Source of the DNA: KBS50 sp042434095
Lineage (GTDB): Bacteria; Actinomycetota; Actinomycetes; Mycobacteriales; Micromonosporaceae
DNA: 64,000 bases
Assembly: GCF_042434095.1 (NCBI RefSeq)
Contig: NZ_JBHLUE010000008.1
Span: 186,001 to 250,000, forward strand
Direction: 5' to 3'
The notes under the pieces are model-generated. The model saw nothing but the letters and a program-made list of their open reading frames with translations. It did no database searches and was not told the DNA's origin. Every line of letters starts with the position of its first letter. The stretch's first letter is position 1. This document shows, one piece after another, positions 24,049 through 32,330 of the stretch. The position numbers and the translations under genes are program-made.

Positions 24049-26354
24049 CAGCGCCGGGTCCCCAGCTCCCGATCGGCGTCCGCCGGCGGCGCCTGCCGGG
24101 GCGGCGTCACGGACGCCTGCGCCGGGTCCGGATGATCGTCGGCGGGCGGCAAGCCGGCGTCGGTCCGGACGGCGGCCGGCGGGAAACCGGCGTCGGTCCG
24201 GGCGGCGGCCGGCGGCGAACCGGCGTCGGTCCGGGCGAACTCGCGCAGCTCGGCGTCGGATAACTTCGGCTCCACCGAGGTGTCCGGCGGGCGGGCCGGA
24301 TCCGGATGCTCGGCCGCGTCCGGCCCGGCGAGCATCTCGGTGACCCGGGCGGCCACGGCCGCGGTGACCTCCTCAGCGGGGCGGGAAGCGTCCAGGACGA
24401 GGTAGCGCCGCGGGTCGGCCGCCGCGAGGTCGAGGAACGCCAGCCGGACCCGTTCGTGGAAGTCGTTGGACTCGGCCTCCAGCCGGTCGGCGTCGCCGCC
24501 GCGGGCCGTGATCCGCGCCTGGCCGACCGCCGGTTCGACGTCCAGCACCACGACCAGGTCGGGCTTGAGCCCCCCGGTGGCCCAGGAGGAGAGCCAGGAG
24601 ACCTCGTCGCTGGGCAACACCCGACCGGCGCCCTGGTAGGCCAGCGACGAGTCGACGTACCGGTCGCTGATCACGACGGCGCCCCGGCTGAGGGCCGGCC
24701 GCACCACGGTGGCCACGTGCTGCGCCCGGTCGGCCGCGTAGAGCAGGGCCTCGGCCCGGGGCGACAGGTCCGGACCGCCCGGTTGGTCGAGCACCAGGCT
24801 GCGGATCCGCTGCCCGACGTCGGTGGCCCCCGGCTCGCGGGTGAGCAGCACCTCGCGGCCCTGCTCGCGCAGCCGGGCGGCCAGCGCCTCGGCCTGGGTG
24901 GACTTCCCGGCGCCCTCGCCGCCCTCGAAGACCAGGAAGAAGCCGGTCGAGGTGAACGGCTCGGCGGCGGCCAGCGGGCGGCCGCGGATGGATCCCCACA
25001 GGTCGGCGAGGACCGGCACGCCCGGCTTGTCGTCCATCTGGCGGAACGCGCTGACGCCCGCGAAGATCCCGGCCAGGCCGGCCACCAGCAGCAGCAACCG
25101 GGTCGAGGAGACCGAGATGCCCAGGTCGGCGATGTTGAGCCGGCGGGATCCGCCGACGCCCACGATCAGGCTGCTCAGCGAGATGGCGACCATCAGCACG
25201 AGCCGGGTGCCGGTCTGCACCACCGCGAAGACGCGGCCCCGAACGTCGTCGGCGATCTCGCTGCCCAGCAGGGTTATGCCGGCCAGGAACGCCATCCCGG
25301 CGCCGGCGCCCACCAGGATCGCCCCGAGCATGGCCATCGACAGGTGGATGGCCGCGGCCAGGAACAGCACCGAGGCGCTGGCCAGCACGATGCTCACCCC
25401 GAACCAGCGCCGACGGGACATGTCCCGCACCACCGTGGGACCGAGCCCGATGCCAACCGCCAGACCCACGAAGATCGCGCCGAAGAGCAGGTAGAAGGCA
25501 GCGTCACCGGCGCTCAGCGAGGCGGTGAAGAAGCGGGCCGTGCCGATCACGATGCCGCCGCCGGCGAACGCGCCGAAGATGCCGAGCACCAGGCCGCGGA
25601 CCAGGGGACTGCGGCCGATGAACCGCCAGCCGTCGAGGAACTGGCGCAGCACGCTCTCCTCGGCCGGCCCGCGGGCGCCGCCCCGGCCGGTGGCGCTGAT
25701 CTCCTTGATCCCGAAGAACACCACGATCGCGGTGGCCAACCGGGACAGCGAGTTGAAGTAGAGCGCGAGCTGTGCGGGTTGGGCCCAGTCGGGCAGATCG
25801 CTGCCCACCGCCCGCACGCTGGCGTCCAGCGCGGACAGGCCGACCGCGGCCAGCACCGGGGTGAGCCCGTACGTGGTGATCAGCGTGAGCTGGTTGGCCG
25901 TCTCCAGCCGGGACTTCGGGATCAGGTTGGGGACCGCGGCCTCCTTGGCCGGGATCCAGATCAGCGTGACGCCCTCGATCAGGAAGGTGGCGATGGCGGC
26001 CCAGCCCACCACCACGGCGCCGGACAGCCCGGAGAGGGCCACCAGCGGGATGGAGGCGAACAGCACGAACCGCAGCAGGTCGCAGATGACCATCGTGTAG
26101 CGCCGGTCGAAGCGGTCGGCCAGCACCCCGGCCACCGGGCCGAGCACCAGCGCCGGCAGCAACCGGACGGCGATCACCGAGCCGAAGGCCGCGCCCTTGG
26201 CCGCGCTGCCCTGAACCTGGGCGGCGGCGAAGACCGAGGTGGCGAGCAGGCCGAGCCAGTCACCGAGGGAGGCGACGCCCAGCACGATCCAGAGCCGGCG
26301 GAACGCCCGGCGGCGCAGCACCGACCGCAAAGCGGCCAGGCCGGAGCGCTCCAC
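24048..26354 (-). CDS. tmk: MFS transporter - thymidylate kinase fusion
   Basis: 768 residues. Residues about 1-430 form an MFS transporter (RRAFRRLWIVLGVASLGDWLG; GVLADRFDRRYTMVICD). Residues about 450-665 are dTMP kinase: FLVFEGGEGAGKSTQAEALAARL (P-loop), the DR(Y) motif in ISDRYVDSSLAYQG, and a GGDADRLEAES lid. It makes dTDP for DNA synthesis. The fusion is known in Streptomyces and relatives; its reason is unclear. The C-terminal ~100 residues are disordered and contain three 11-residue repeats (RTDAGxPPAA). GTG 26354 lacks a ribosome site; GGTGGAGG sits 7 nt before an in-frame ATC at 26426, a possible unusual start. Confidence 0.9.
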   Translation of the reverse strand: MERSGLAALRSVLRRRAFRRLWIVLGVASLGDWLGLLATSVFAAAQVQGSAAKGAAFGSVIAVRLLPALVLGPVAGVLADRFDRRYTMVICDLLRFVLFASIPLVALSGLSGAVVVGWAAIATFLIEGVTLIWIPAKEAAVPNLIPKSRLETANQLTLITTYGLTPVLAAVGLSALDASVRAVGSDLPDWAQPAQLALYFNSLSRLATAIVVFFGIKEISATGRGGARGPAEESVLRQFLDGWRFIGRSPLVRGLVLGIFGAFAGGGIVIGTARFFTASLSAGDAAFYLLFGAIFVGLAVGIGLGPTVVRDMSRRRWFGVSIVLASASVLFLAAAIHLSMAMLGAILVGAGAGMAFLAGITLLGSEIADDVRGRVFAVVQTGTRLVLMVAISLSSLIVGVGGSRRLNIADLGISVSSTRLLLLVAGLAGIFAGVSAFRQMDDKPGVPVLADLWGSIRGRPLAAAEPFTSTGFFLVFEGGEGAGKSTQAEALAARLREQGREVLLTREPGATDVGQRIRSLVLDQPGGPDLSPRAEALLYAADRAQHVATVVRPALSRGAVVISDRYVDSSLAYQGAGRVLPSDEVSWLSSWATGGLKPDLVVVLDVEPAVGQARITARGGDADRLEAESNDFHERVRLAFLDLAAADPRRYLVLDASRPAEEVTAAVAARVTEMLAGPDAAEHPDPARPPDTSVEPKLSDAELREFARTDAGSPPAAARTDAGFPPAAVRTDAGLPPADDHPDPAQASVTPPRQAPPADADRELGTRR

Positions 26355-26609
26355 CGCGGCCTGTGGCGGTACGGAGGGGCCGGCCAGGGAGTCGTCCCCG
26401 TCGGCTGTGCCGTTGTGCGTCTCGATGGCCGTACCTCCACCTGCCAGCCCAGCGCTGGGCTCCCCCGACCTGTCACTCTAACCCCGCCGGCGTACGGCCC
26501 GGCCCCGACATTCCCCTGACCTGCCAGCGTAGGGGGCGGCGAGGCGGGCCGGGCGGCCGGCCCATAAATGAGGGAGTTTCGCATTGTCTGTGCGATTGGT
26601 TAACGTGCG

Positions 26610-27863
26610 GTGGTGAGACCTCGACCTGCCGTCCCGTCCGGACGCGCGGACCGGACCGCCGCCCGGCGCGAGCGGCTGGACGCGGCCACCGCCGCCCTCG
26701 ATCCCCCGCTGGCCGTGGTGGACCGGGTGGCGTTCGACACCAACGCGGCCGACCTGGTGGATCGGGCCGGCGGCAAGACCCTGCGGGTGGCGAGCAAGTC
26801 CGTCCGGTGCCGTTCGCTGCTGACCCGGGTGCTGAGCCAGCCGGGCTGGCGCGGCGTGTTGGCGTACACGCTCACCGAGGCGATCTGGCTGGTCCGTACC
26901 GGCTGCACCGACGACGCCGTTGTCGGCTACCCGACCGCCGACCGGGCGGCGCTGGCCGAACTGGCCGCCGACGACGAGACCGCGGCGACCGTGACGCTGA
27001 TGGTGGACAGCCCGGAGCAGCTCGACCTGGTCGACGCGGTCGTGCCGCCGCACCAGCGGCCGGAGCTGCGCCTCTGCCTCGACCTGGACGCCTCCTGGCG
27101 GCCGCTGGGCGGCGGTCCGGGCGGCCGGCTGCACCTGGGCGTCCGCCGGTCCCCGCTGCACAGCGCCGCGGCGGCCGGCGACCTTGCCGCGCTGATCGCG
27201 GACCGGCCCGGCTTCCGGCTGGTCGGGCTCATGTCGTACGAGGCGCAGATCGCCGGCCTCGGCGACGCGCCGCCCGGCCGGGCCGGGCGGGCGGTCCTGA
27301 TCCGCGCGATGCAGCGGCGGTCGTACCCGGAGCTCACCGCCCGCCGTGCGGCGGCGGTGGCCGCAGTACGCCAGCACGCCGACCTCGAATTCGTCAACGG
27401 CGGCGGCACCGGCAGCGTGGCCCTGACCGGCGCCGACCCGGCGGTCAGCGAGATCACGGCCGGCTCCGGCCTGTACGGACCGACCCTGTTCGACGGCTAC
27501 CGCGCCTGGCAGCCGCGGCCGGCGGCCTTCTTCGCGCTGCCGGTGGTCCGGCGGCCCGGCCCCGGGCTCGTGACCGTGCTGGGCGGCGGCTGGATCGCCT
27601 CCGGGCCGGCCGAGCCGAGCCGGCAGCCGACGCCGTGGCTGCCGGCCGGCCTGCGGCTGCTGCCCACGGAGGGCGCCGGCGAGGTGCAGACCCCGCTGGC
27701 CGGGCCGGCCGCGGACGAGCTGGCCGTCGGCGACCGGGTCTGGTTCCGGCACGCCAAGGCAGGCGAGCTGGCCGAGCACGTCGAGGAGCTGCACCTGGTG
27801 GCCGGCGACCGGGTGCTGGAAACGGTGCCCACCTACCGCGGCGAGGGCCAGGCGTTCCTCTGA
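26610..27863 (+). CDS. Alanine racemase-fold protein (amino-acid deaminase/aldolase type)
   Basis: 417 residues. N-terminal alanine-racemase barrel: LAVVDRVAFDTNAADLVDRAGGKTLRVASKSVR, where the Lys in ASKS is the likely PLP Schiff base; then LRLCLDLDASWRP, GLMSYEAQIAGLG, and the C-terminal metal/PLP segment (LPTEGAGEVQTP; DRVWFRHAKAGELAEHV with a His as in D-threonine aldolase). Reaction inferred: PLP-dependent cleavage or deamination of a beta-hydroxy amino acid. In other actinomycetes it is coded next to the aldonolactone oxidase found here at 32.3 kb. Confidence 0.82.
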   Translation: MVRPRPAVPSGRADRTAARRERLDAATAALDPPLAVVDRVAFDTNAADLVDRAGGKTLRVASKSVRCRSLLTRVLSQPGWRGVLAYTLTEAIWLVRTGCTDDAVVGYPTADRAALAELAADDETAATVTLMVDSPEQLDLVDAVVPPHQRPELRLCLDLDASWRPLGGGPGGRLHLGVRRSPLHSAAAAGDLAALIADRPGFRLVGLMSYEAQIAGLGDAPPGRAGRAVLIRAMQRRSYPELTARRAAAVAAVRQHADLEFVNGGGTGSVALTGADPAVSEITAGSGLYGPTLFDGYRAWQPRPAAFFALPVVRRPGPGLVTVLGGGWIASGPAEPSRQPTPWLPAGLRLLPTEGAGEVQTPLAGPAADELAVGDRVWFRHAKAGELAEHVEELHLVAGDRVLETVPTYRGEGQAFL

Positions 27864-27880
27864 CCCTCGCCGCGCACCCG

Positions 27881-30115
27881 TCACTCGAACCGGGCCGTCT
27901 CCAGCGAGGTGAGCCGGGCCAGCATCGGCAGCGTGGCCGCCACCGCGATACCCAGGGCCACCGCCAGGCCACCGCCGAGCACCAGCCAGTACGCGCCGGC
28001 CGGCGGCCGCCAGGGGGCGTGGGCCACCCGGACCGCGTACCAGGCCACGGCCAGGCCGAGCAGGACGCTGGCCAGGGCGGTGCAGAGCAGCGGGCCGGCG
28101 GTCTCGGCCAGGAGCACCCGGCGCAGCTCGCTGGGGCGCATCCCGGCCAGCCGGAGCAGGGCGAACGGGCGCTTCCGCTCGACCAGACCACCGGCCACCG
28201 AGACCGCCAGGCTGAACCCGGCGATCAGCAGCACCACCAGCAGGACCGCGTCGCTGACCCGGCCGGTCATCGCGGCCTGCTTGTTGCTTCGGCCCTTCAG
28301 CTCGTCGGCGCTGGAAGGCAGGTCGGCGCCCTGCGCGCCGGCCTCGATTGCCGTCCGGACCCGCTCCGTGACGGCGCGTTGACCCGTCGTGGTGACCAGC
28401 AGCCCGGCCAGCGGGAGCCGGTCCGGGTCGGTGGCACCGCCGGGCTGCCCGAGCCCCTCCAGGAAGCCGTTGTCCAGCAGCCGGGCATCCAGCCCGACCA
28501 CCCGTTCCGCGCCGGCGCACCGGCCCATCCCGGTGGCGACCAGATCCGCGCAGCGCACCACCGTGGTCAGGCCGGCGTCCTGGCCGCCCGGGGTCTTGTC
28601 CGGCAGCCGCAGGTCGAGCACCCCGGTCACGCCGGGCATCCCGCGCAACCGGCGAACCAGCGCGTCGGCCTGGTCGGCGGGCACCGGGCGCCCGTCCCGC
28701 CCGGCGTACACCTGCTCGACGGCGCCGGCCGGCACCAGCACCTGCCCCGGGTCCGCGACCGGCACACTGGTGCTGGCAACTGCCGCGCCGGCCAGCGTGA
28801 CCAGGAAGACGGCCAGCACCAGGCCGCTGATCGACCGGAACCCGGTGTTCGGGTTCTCCACCAGGCGATGCCCGGCCAGCAGGTTCGGCGCCGACCGGGA
28901 GGCCCGGACCAGCAGCAGCCCCACCCCGCGGGTCAGCCACGGTCCGGCCACGATGATCCCGACGATCAGCACGGTGATCAGGGCGGCCATCAGGATCGGC
29001 AGCCAGCTGCCATCCGCGTTGCTCACCGCCGGCAGCGTGCCGAGGAAGCCGGCGAGGCCGAGCGCCAGCGGGAGGAGCCGGCGCCAACCGGGGCGGCTCC
29101 GGGTCGCCCGGCGGGCCACCCCGAGCGGCGAAACCTGCAACCGGCGCAGCGACACCAGGGCCGAGCCGACCGCGAGCACCGGTACGCCGAGGCCCACCAG
29201 GAGGGTGATCGGCCAGGACAGCCGGAGATCGGTGACGAAGAACGGCCGGCCGGTCAGGTCGACGTGCGCCGCGGCCGGCCGCAGCAGGGCGAACAACCCG
29301 AACCCCAGCACCGTGCCGGCGGTGGCGCCGAGCACGGCCTCGACCGCGGCGATGAGTCGAACCTGCCAGGGGGTGGCCCCGACCAGCCGCATCGCGGCCA
29401 GCCGCTGCTCCCGACGGGCCGCCGCGAGCCGGGTGGCCGTGCCGATCAGCACCACGATGGGCACCAGCAGGGCGGCCGCGCCGATGCCGAGCAGGACCCG
29501 GCCGAACCGGGTCAGCGCGACGCTGCGCGGCTGGGTCTCGATGCTGCGAACCTCGTCAACGCCCGGCTGCCCGCGCAGTTGGCCGGGCTCGTAGCCGACG
29601 AACACCACCAGCTCGTCGGGAGAGACCAGCGCGGCGTCGCGCACCGTGCCGGTGATCCGGCCGGGATACCGGTCGGCCAGCTGGTCGGCCGGTACGGTCC
29701 CGAGCAGGTCCCGCAGGGCCGGTGAGACGGCCAGCTCCCCGGGCCCGGGAATCCGGTCGAGCCCGGGCGGCAGCGGGGACCCCGCTCCGGTCGGCGCGAC
29801 GTCGACCCGCTGGATGTCCCGGCCCGACCAGGAGTCCCAACGGTCCCGCCAGAGCAGCGGGTCGGCGGCCGGAGGGTCCCGGTCGGGCCGGCTGTTGACC
29901 GTCGCGGTGTCGGTCCACGCCTCGCGCGCCTCCTGGGCGCGGATGGCCGGGAACGCCACGGCCGTGAGCAGCAGCAACCCCACTCCGAGGGCAACCCCGA
30001 AGGCGGTCACCGCGAGCCGGGTCCACTGCTCCCGGCCGCCGCCGGCGGTGAGCCGCACGGCGAGCCGGACCAGTCGCGGCCCGCCGGCGCCCCGGCCGGG
30101 GATCCGCGCGCTCAT
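27881..30115 (-). CDS. ABC transporter permease, FtsX/MacB type
   Basis: 744 residues with about ten TM helices in two FtsX modules: one near residues 210-340 (LLGIGAAALLVPIVVLIGTATRLAAARREQRLAAMRLVGAT), the other near the C-terminus (VVLLIAGFSLAVSVAGGLVERKRPFALLRLAGM). Two large extracytoplasmic domains separate them. FtsX/MacB permeases perform mechanotransmission or export of lipids, peptides or drugs. The start overlaps the ATPase stop (ATGA). Confidence 0.9.
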   Translation of the reverse strand: MSARIPGRGAGGPRLVRLAVRLTAGGGREQWTRLAVTAFGVALGVGLLLLTAVAFPAIRAQEAREAWTDTATVNSRPDRDPPAADPLLWRDRWDSWSGRDIQRVDVAPTGAGSPLPPGLDRIPGPGELAVSPALRDLLGTVPADQLADRYPGRITGTVRDAALVSPDELVVFVGYEPGQLRGQPGVDEVRSIETQPRSVALTRFGRVLLGIGAAALLVPIVVLIGTATRLAAARREQRLAAMRLVGATPWQVRLIAAVEAVLGATAGTVLGFGLFALLRPAAAHVDLTGRPFFVTDLRLSWPITLLVGLGVPVLAVGSALVSLRRLQVSPLGVARRATRSRPGWRRLLPLALGLAGFLGTLPAVSNADGSWLPILMAALITVLIVGIIVAGPWLTRGVGLLLVRASRSAPNLLAGHRLVENPNTGFRSISGLVLAVFLVTLAGAAVASTSVPVADPGQVLVPAGAVEQVYAGRDGRPVPADQADALVRRLRGMPGVTGVLDLRLPDKTPGGQDAGLTTVVRCADLVATGMGRCAGAERVVGLDARLLDNGFLEGLGQPGGATDPDRLPLAGLLVTTTGQRAVTERVRTAIEAGAQGADLPSSADELKGRSNKQAAMTGRVSDAVLLVVLLIAGFSLAVSVAGGLVERKRPFALLRLAGMRPSELRRVLLAETAGPLLCTALASVLLGLAVAWYAVRVAHAPWRPPAGAYWLVLGGGLAVALGIAVAATLPMLARLTSLETARFE

Positions 30116-30789
30116 GCCGGCTCCAGGGCGGTGACCCGGCCGTCCCGCACCACGACCTCGCGGTCGGCGTACGACGCGACCCGCGCGTCGTGGGTGATCA
30201 GCACGACGCTGGCCCCGTGCTCCCGGGCGGAGTCCACGAGCAGCTCCAGCACCCGCTCTCCGGTGAGCGAGTCCAGCGAACCGGTCGGTTCGTCGGCGAA
30301 GACCACCCGGGGCCGGGCGACCAGGGCCCGGGCCACCGCCACCCGCTGCGACTGACCGCCGGACAGCTCACCGGGACGCCGCCCCTCCAACCCGGACAGC
30401 TCCAGCTGATCCAGCAGCGCGGCGGCGGACTCCCGGGCCGACCGGCGGGATTGACCGGCCAGCAGCAGCGGCAGCATCACGTTGTCCAGCACCGGCAGCT
30501 CGGGCACCAACTGTCCGAACTGGAAGACGAAGCCGAACTCGTCCCGCCGCAACCGGCTGCGGGCGGATTCGGGCAGCTGGTCCAGGCGATGGCCGTCGTA
30601 CCACACCTCGCCGGAGTCCGGGCGCAGGATGCCGGCCAGGCAGTGCAGCAGCGTCGACTTGCCGGAGCCACTGGGCCCCATCACCGCGAGCACCTCCCCG
30701 GCGGCCAGCGCGAGATCGGCCCCCCGCAACGCGGGCGTGGGACCGAAGGACTTGCTGACGTTCTCGGCCCGGAGCACGGGACCGGTCAT
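30112..30789 (-). CDS. ABC transporter ATP-binding protein (MacB/LolD type)
   Basis: 225 residues with all ATPase motifs: Walker A MGPSGSGKSTLLHCLAG, Q-loop FVFQFGQLVPELPV, signature LSGGQSQRVAVARALV, Walker B RVVFADEPTGSLDS, and H-loop VLITHDARVA. Middle gene of the PadR-ATPase-permease operon, with 4-nt overlaps on both sides. Confidence 0.95.
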   Translation of the reverse strand: MTGPVLRAENVSKSFGPTPALRGADLALAAGEVLAVMGPSGSGKSTLLHCLAGILRPDSGEVWYDGHRLDQLPESARSRLRRDEFGFVFQFGQLVPELPVLDNVMLPLLLAGQSRRSARESAAALLDQLELSGLEGRRPGELSGGQSQRVAVARALVARPRVVFADEPTGSLDSLTGERVLELLVDSAREHGASVVLITHDARVASYADREVVVRDGRVTALEPA

Positions 30790-31310
30790 CGGATGATCTC
30801 CTTCGCCAGTTGGTCGAGCCGCGCCACGGTCAGGTCGATCCAGCGCAGGTCTGCTTCCAGGTGGAACAGGGCATGGTCGGCGAGCAGGGTGCGGCTCAGC
30901 GGCCCGGCCCGGCGCACGGCGGTGAGCTCGCGCATCCGGGCCAGATGCGCGGCCCGCTGGGCATCCAGCAGCCGCCCGGCCGCGCGGCCGGAGAGCAACG
31001 CCAGGGTCACCTTGGTGAACAGGACGGTCTGCAGGTGCGGCTCCGGCCGTTCGGGCTCGTGCAGCCAGCCCTCCAGCCGGGACACCCCCGCGGCGGTGAT
31101 CGCGTACCGCTTGCGGTCCGGCCCGGCGCCGGGCTCGGCGCCGCGGACCTCCACCTCACCGTCGCGTTCCAGCCGGCCGAGGGTCGAGTACGCCTGCCCG
31201 AACGGCAGCGGACGCTCCTGGCCGAACAGCGAGTCGTACTCGCGCTTGAGCTCGTAGCCGTGGCTGGGCTCCGGTTCGAGGAGCCCCAGCAGGGTGTTCG
31301 GAACACTCAC
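30786..31310 (-). CDS. PadR family transcriptional regulator
   Basis: 174 residues. Winged helix at the N-terminus (NTLLGLLEPEPSHGYELKREYDSLFG ... LPFGQAYSTLGRLERDGEVEV), C-terminal helical Vir_act_alpha_C-type dimerisation part. PadR proteins repress exporter operons until a ligand binds. It is first in the operon with the ABC exporter, so autoregulation is likely. The GTG start at 31310 lies just behind a TATAGT -10 box and tandem AGGGAATA sites. Confidence 0.9.
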   Translation of the reverse strand: MSVPNTLLGLLEPEPSHGYELKREYDSLFGQERPLPFGQAYSTLGRLERDGEVEVRGAEPGAGPDRKRYAITAAGVSRLEGWLHEPERPEPHLQTVLFTKVTLALLSGRAAGRLLDAQRAAHLARMRELTAVRRAGPLSRTLLADHALFHLEADLRWIDLTVARLDQLAKEIIR

Positions 31311-31316
31311 CGGTCG

Positions 31317-31348
31317 ACTATAACCCTAGGGAATACACTGAGGGAATA
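31317..31348 (-). promoter_or_regulatory. Promoter and candidate PadR operator
   Basis: On the minus strand: TATTCCCTCAGTG TATTCCCTAGGG, a direct repeat with 13-bp period (AGGGAATA at 31328-31335 and 31341-31348 on the plus strand), then TATAGT (31317-31322) six bases before the GTG. The repeat overlaps the -10/-35 region, as expected of a repressor site. Confidence 0.5.
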
Positions 31349-31452
31349 CTTCCGCCGAACGAACCGGAGATGCCAACGGGCGTACGCCGCGATCGGCGTA
31401 CGCCCGGATGGTGCGTTCGGTCGGCGGAGGGTGCGCCGCCGGCAGGGTTCGG

Positions 31453-32130
31453 TCAGGAGGCGGCGGCGCCGCCCGCCGGCGTGCCGGCGGCGGCCGGCTG
31501 GCCGGCCTCGACCTCCTTGTGCAGGTATTCGCTGATCAGCGACTTGGCCTCGGCCAGCACCCGCTCGTCGCCCTCGGGCGCACGCCGGAAGGCCAGCTTG
31601 ATCAGCGAGTCGGCGGCCTCCACCGCGATCTCCAGCGCGAACCGCAGCCGGGCCACGTCACGGATCCCGAACCGCTCGGCGAGCACCTGGGTGAGCTGCT
31701 CGGCGATCACCCCGTTGTTGTCCCGGTCCTCGTCCAGCAGGTGCACGTCGACGATGTCGCCGAAGTGGAGGGTGCGGAAGCCCGGCACCTGGCGGTGCAT
31801 GCTGATGTACTCGTCGATGCCGGCGTCCACGCCGTCCCACCAGTCGGCCAGGTCCTCGCCGGTCAGCCGGTCGGCGAGCCGCTGGAGGTACGCCTCGAGG
31901 TTGCGCAGCGTCAACGCCTGGACGATCGCCCGCTTGTCCGGGAAGAACTGGTAGACGGAGCCGATCGCCACCCCGGCCCGCTCGGCCAGGAGGGTGGTGG
32001 TGAGGCCCTCGTAGCCCACCTCGTCGACGAGCTCGGCGCAGGCGTCGAGCATCCGTTGGACCCGGGCGACACTGCGGCCCTGCACCGGAACCCGGCGTAG
32101 GGGACCGGTCGTGGCGGTTGACGTAGACAC
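31453..32130 (-). CDS. TetR family transcriptional regulator
   Basis: 225 residues from GTG 32130. DNA-binding helix-turn-helix: RVQRMLDACAELVDEVGYEGLTTTLLAERAGVAIGSVYQFFPDKRAIVQAL. The ligand-binding domain follows and the protein ends in an Ala/Gly-rich tail. Divergent from the aldonolactone oxidase, with 200 bp between containing two inverted repeats, so it probably regulates that gene and itself. Longer in-frame starts up to 32319 would include the divergent promoter and are unlikely. Confidence 0.88.
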   Translation of the reverse strand: MSTSTATTGPLRRVPVQGRSVARVQRMLDACAELVDEVGYEGLTTTLLAERAGVAIGSVYQFFPDKRAIVQALTLRNLEAYLQRLADRLTGEDLADWWDGVDAGIDEYISMHRQVPGFRTLHFGDIVDVHLLDEDRDNNGVIAEQLTQVLAERFGIRDVARLRFALEIAVEAADSLIKLAFRRAPEGDERVLAEAKSLISEYLHKEVEAGQPAAAGTPAGGAAAS

Positions 32131-32201
32131 TCGTCGCCACACCCTTTCGGCGGAATATGTGCGCGGCGCGGAACTCGACCCGCGCCGCAGCGAGTTCGAA
32201 A

Positions 32202-32255
32202 CGTTACCTGGCTTAACGAGCAAGTCGCGTTCACGATGTTTACCCGCAGGTAGAC
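32202..32255. promoter_or_regulatory. Candidate TetR operators between divergent genes
   Basis: Two inverted repeats: CGTTA-7 nt-TAACG at 32202-32218 and GTTTACC-CGCA-GGTAGAC at 32238-32255 (one mismatch). Both have the 17-18-bp size usual for TetR dimers and lie between the TetR gene and the oxidase. Confidence 0.45.
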
Positions 32256-32330
32256 ATACTGATATGAGTGATTCTCGCAAGACTGTCGCCGATTCCGGGA
32301 GACCGGGCGGGCAGCACACCGGGAGGGCTC

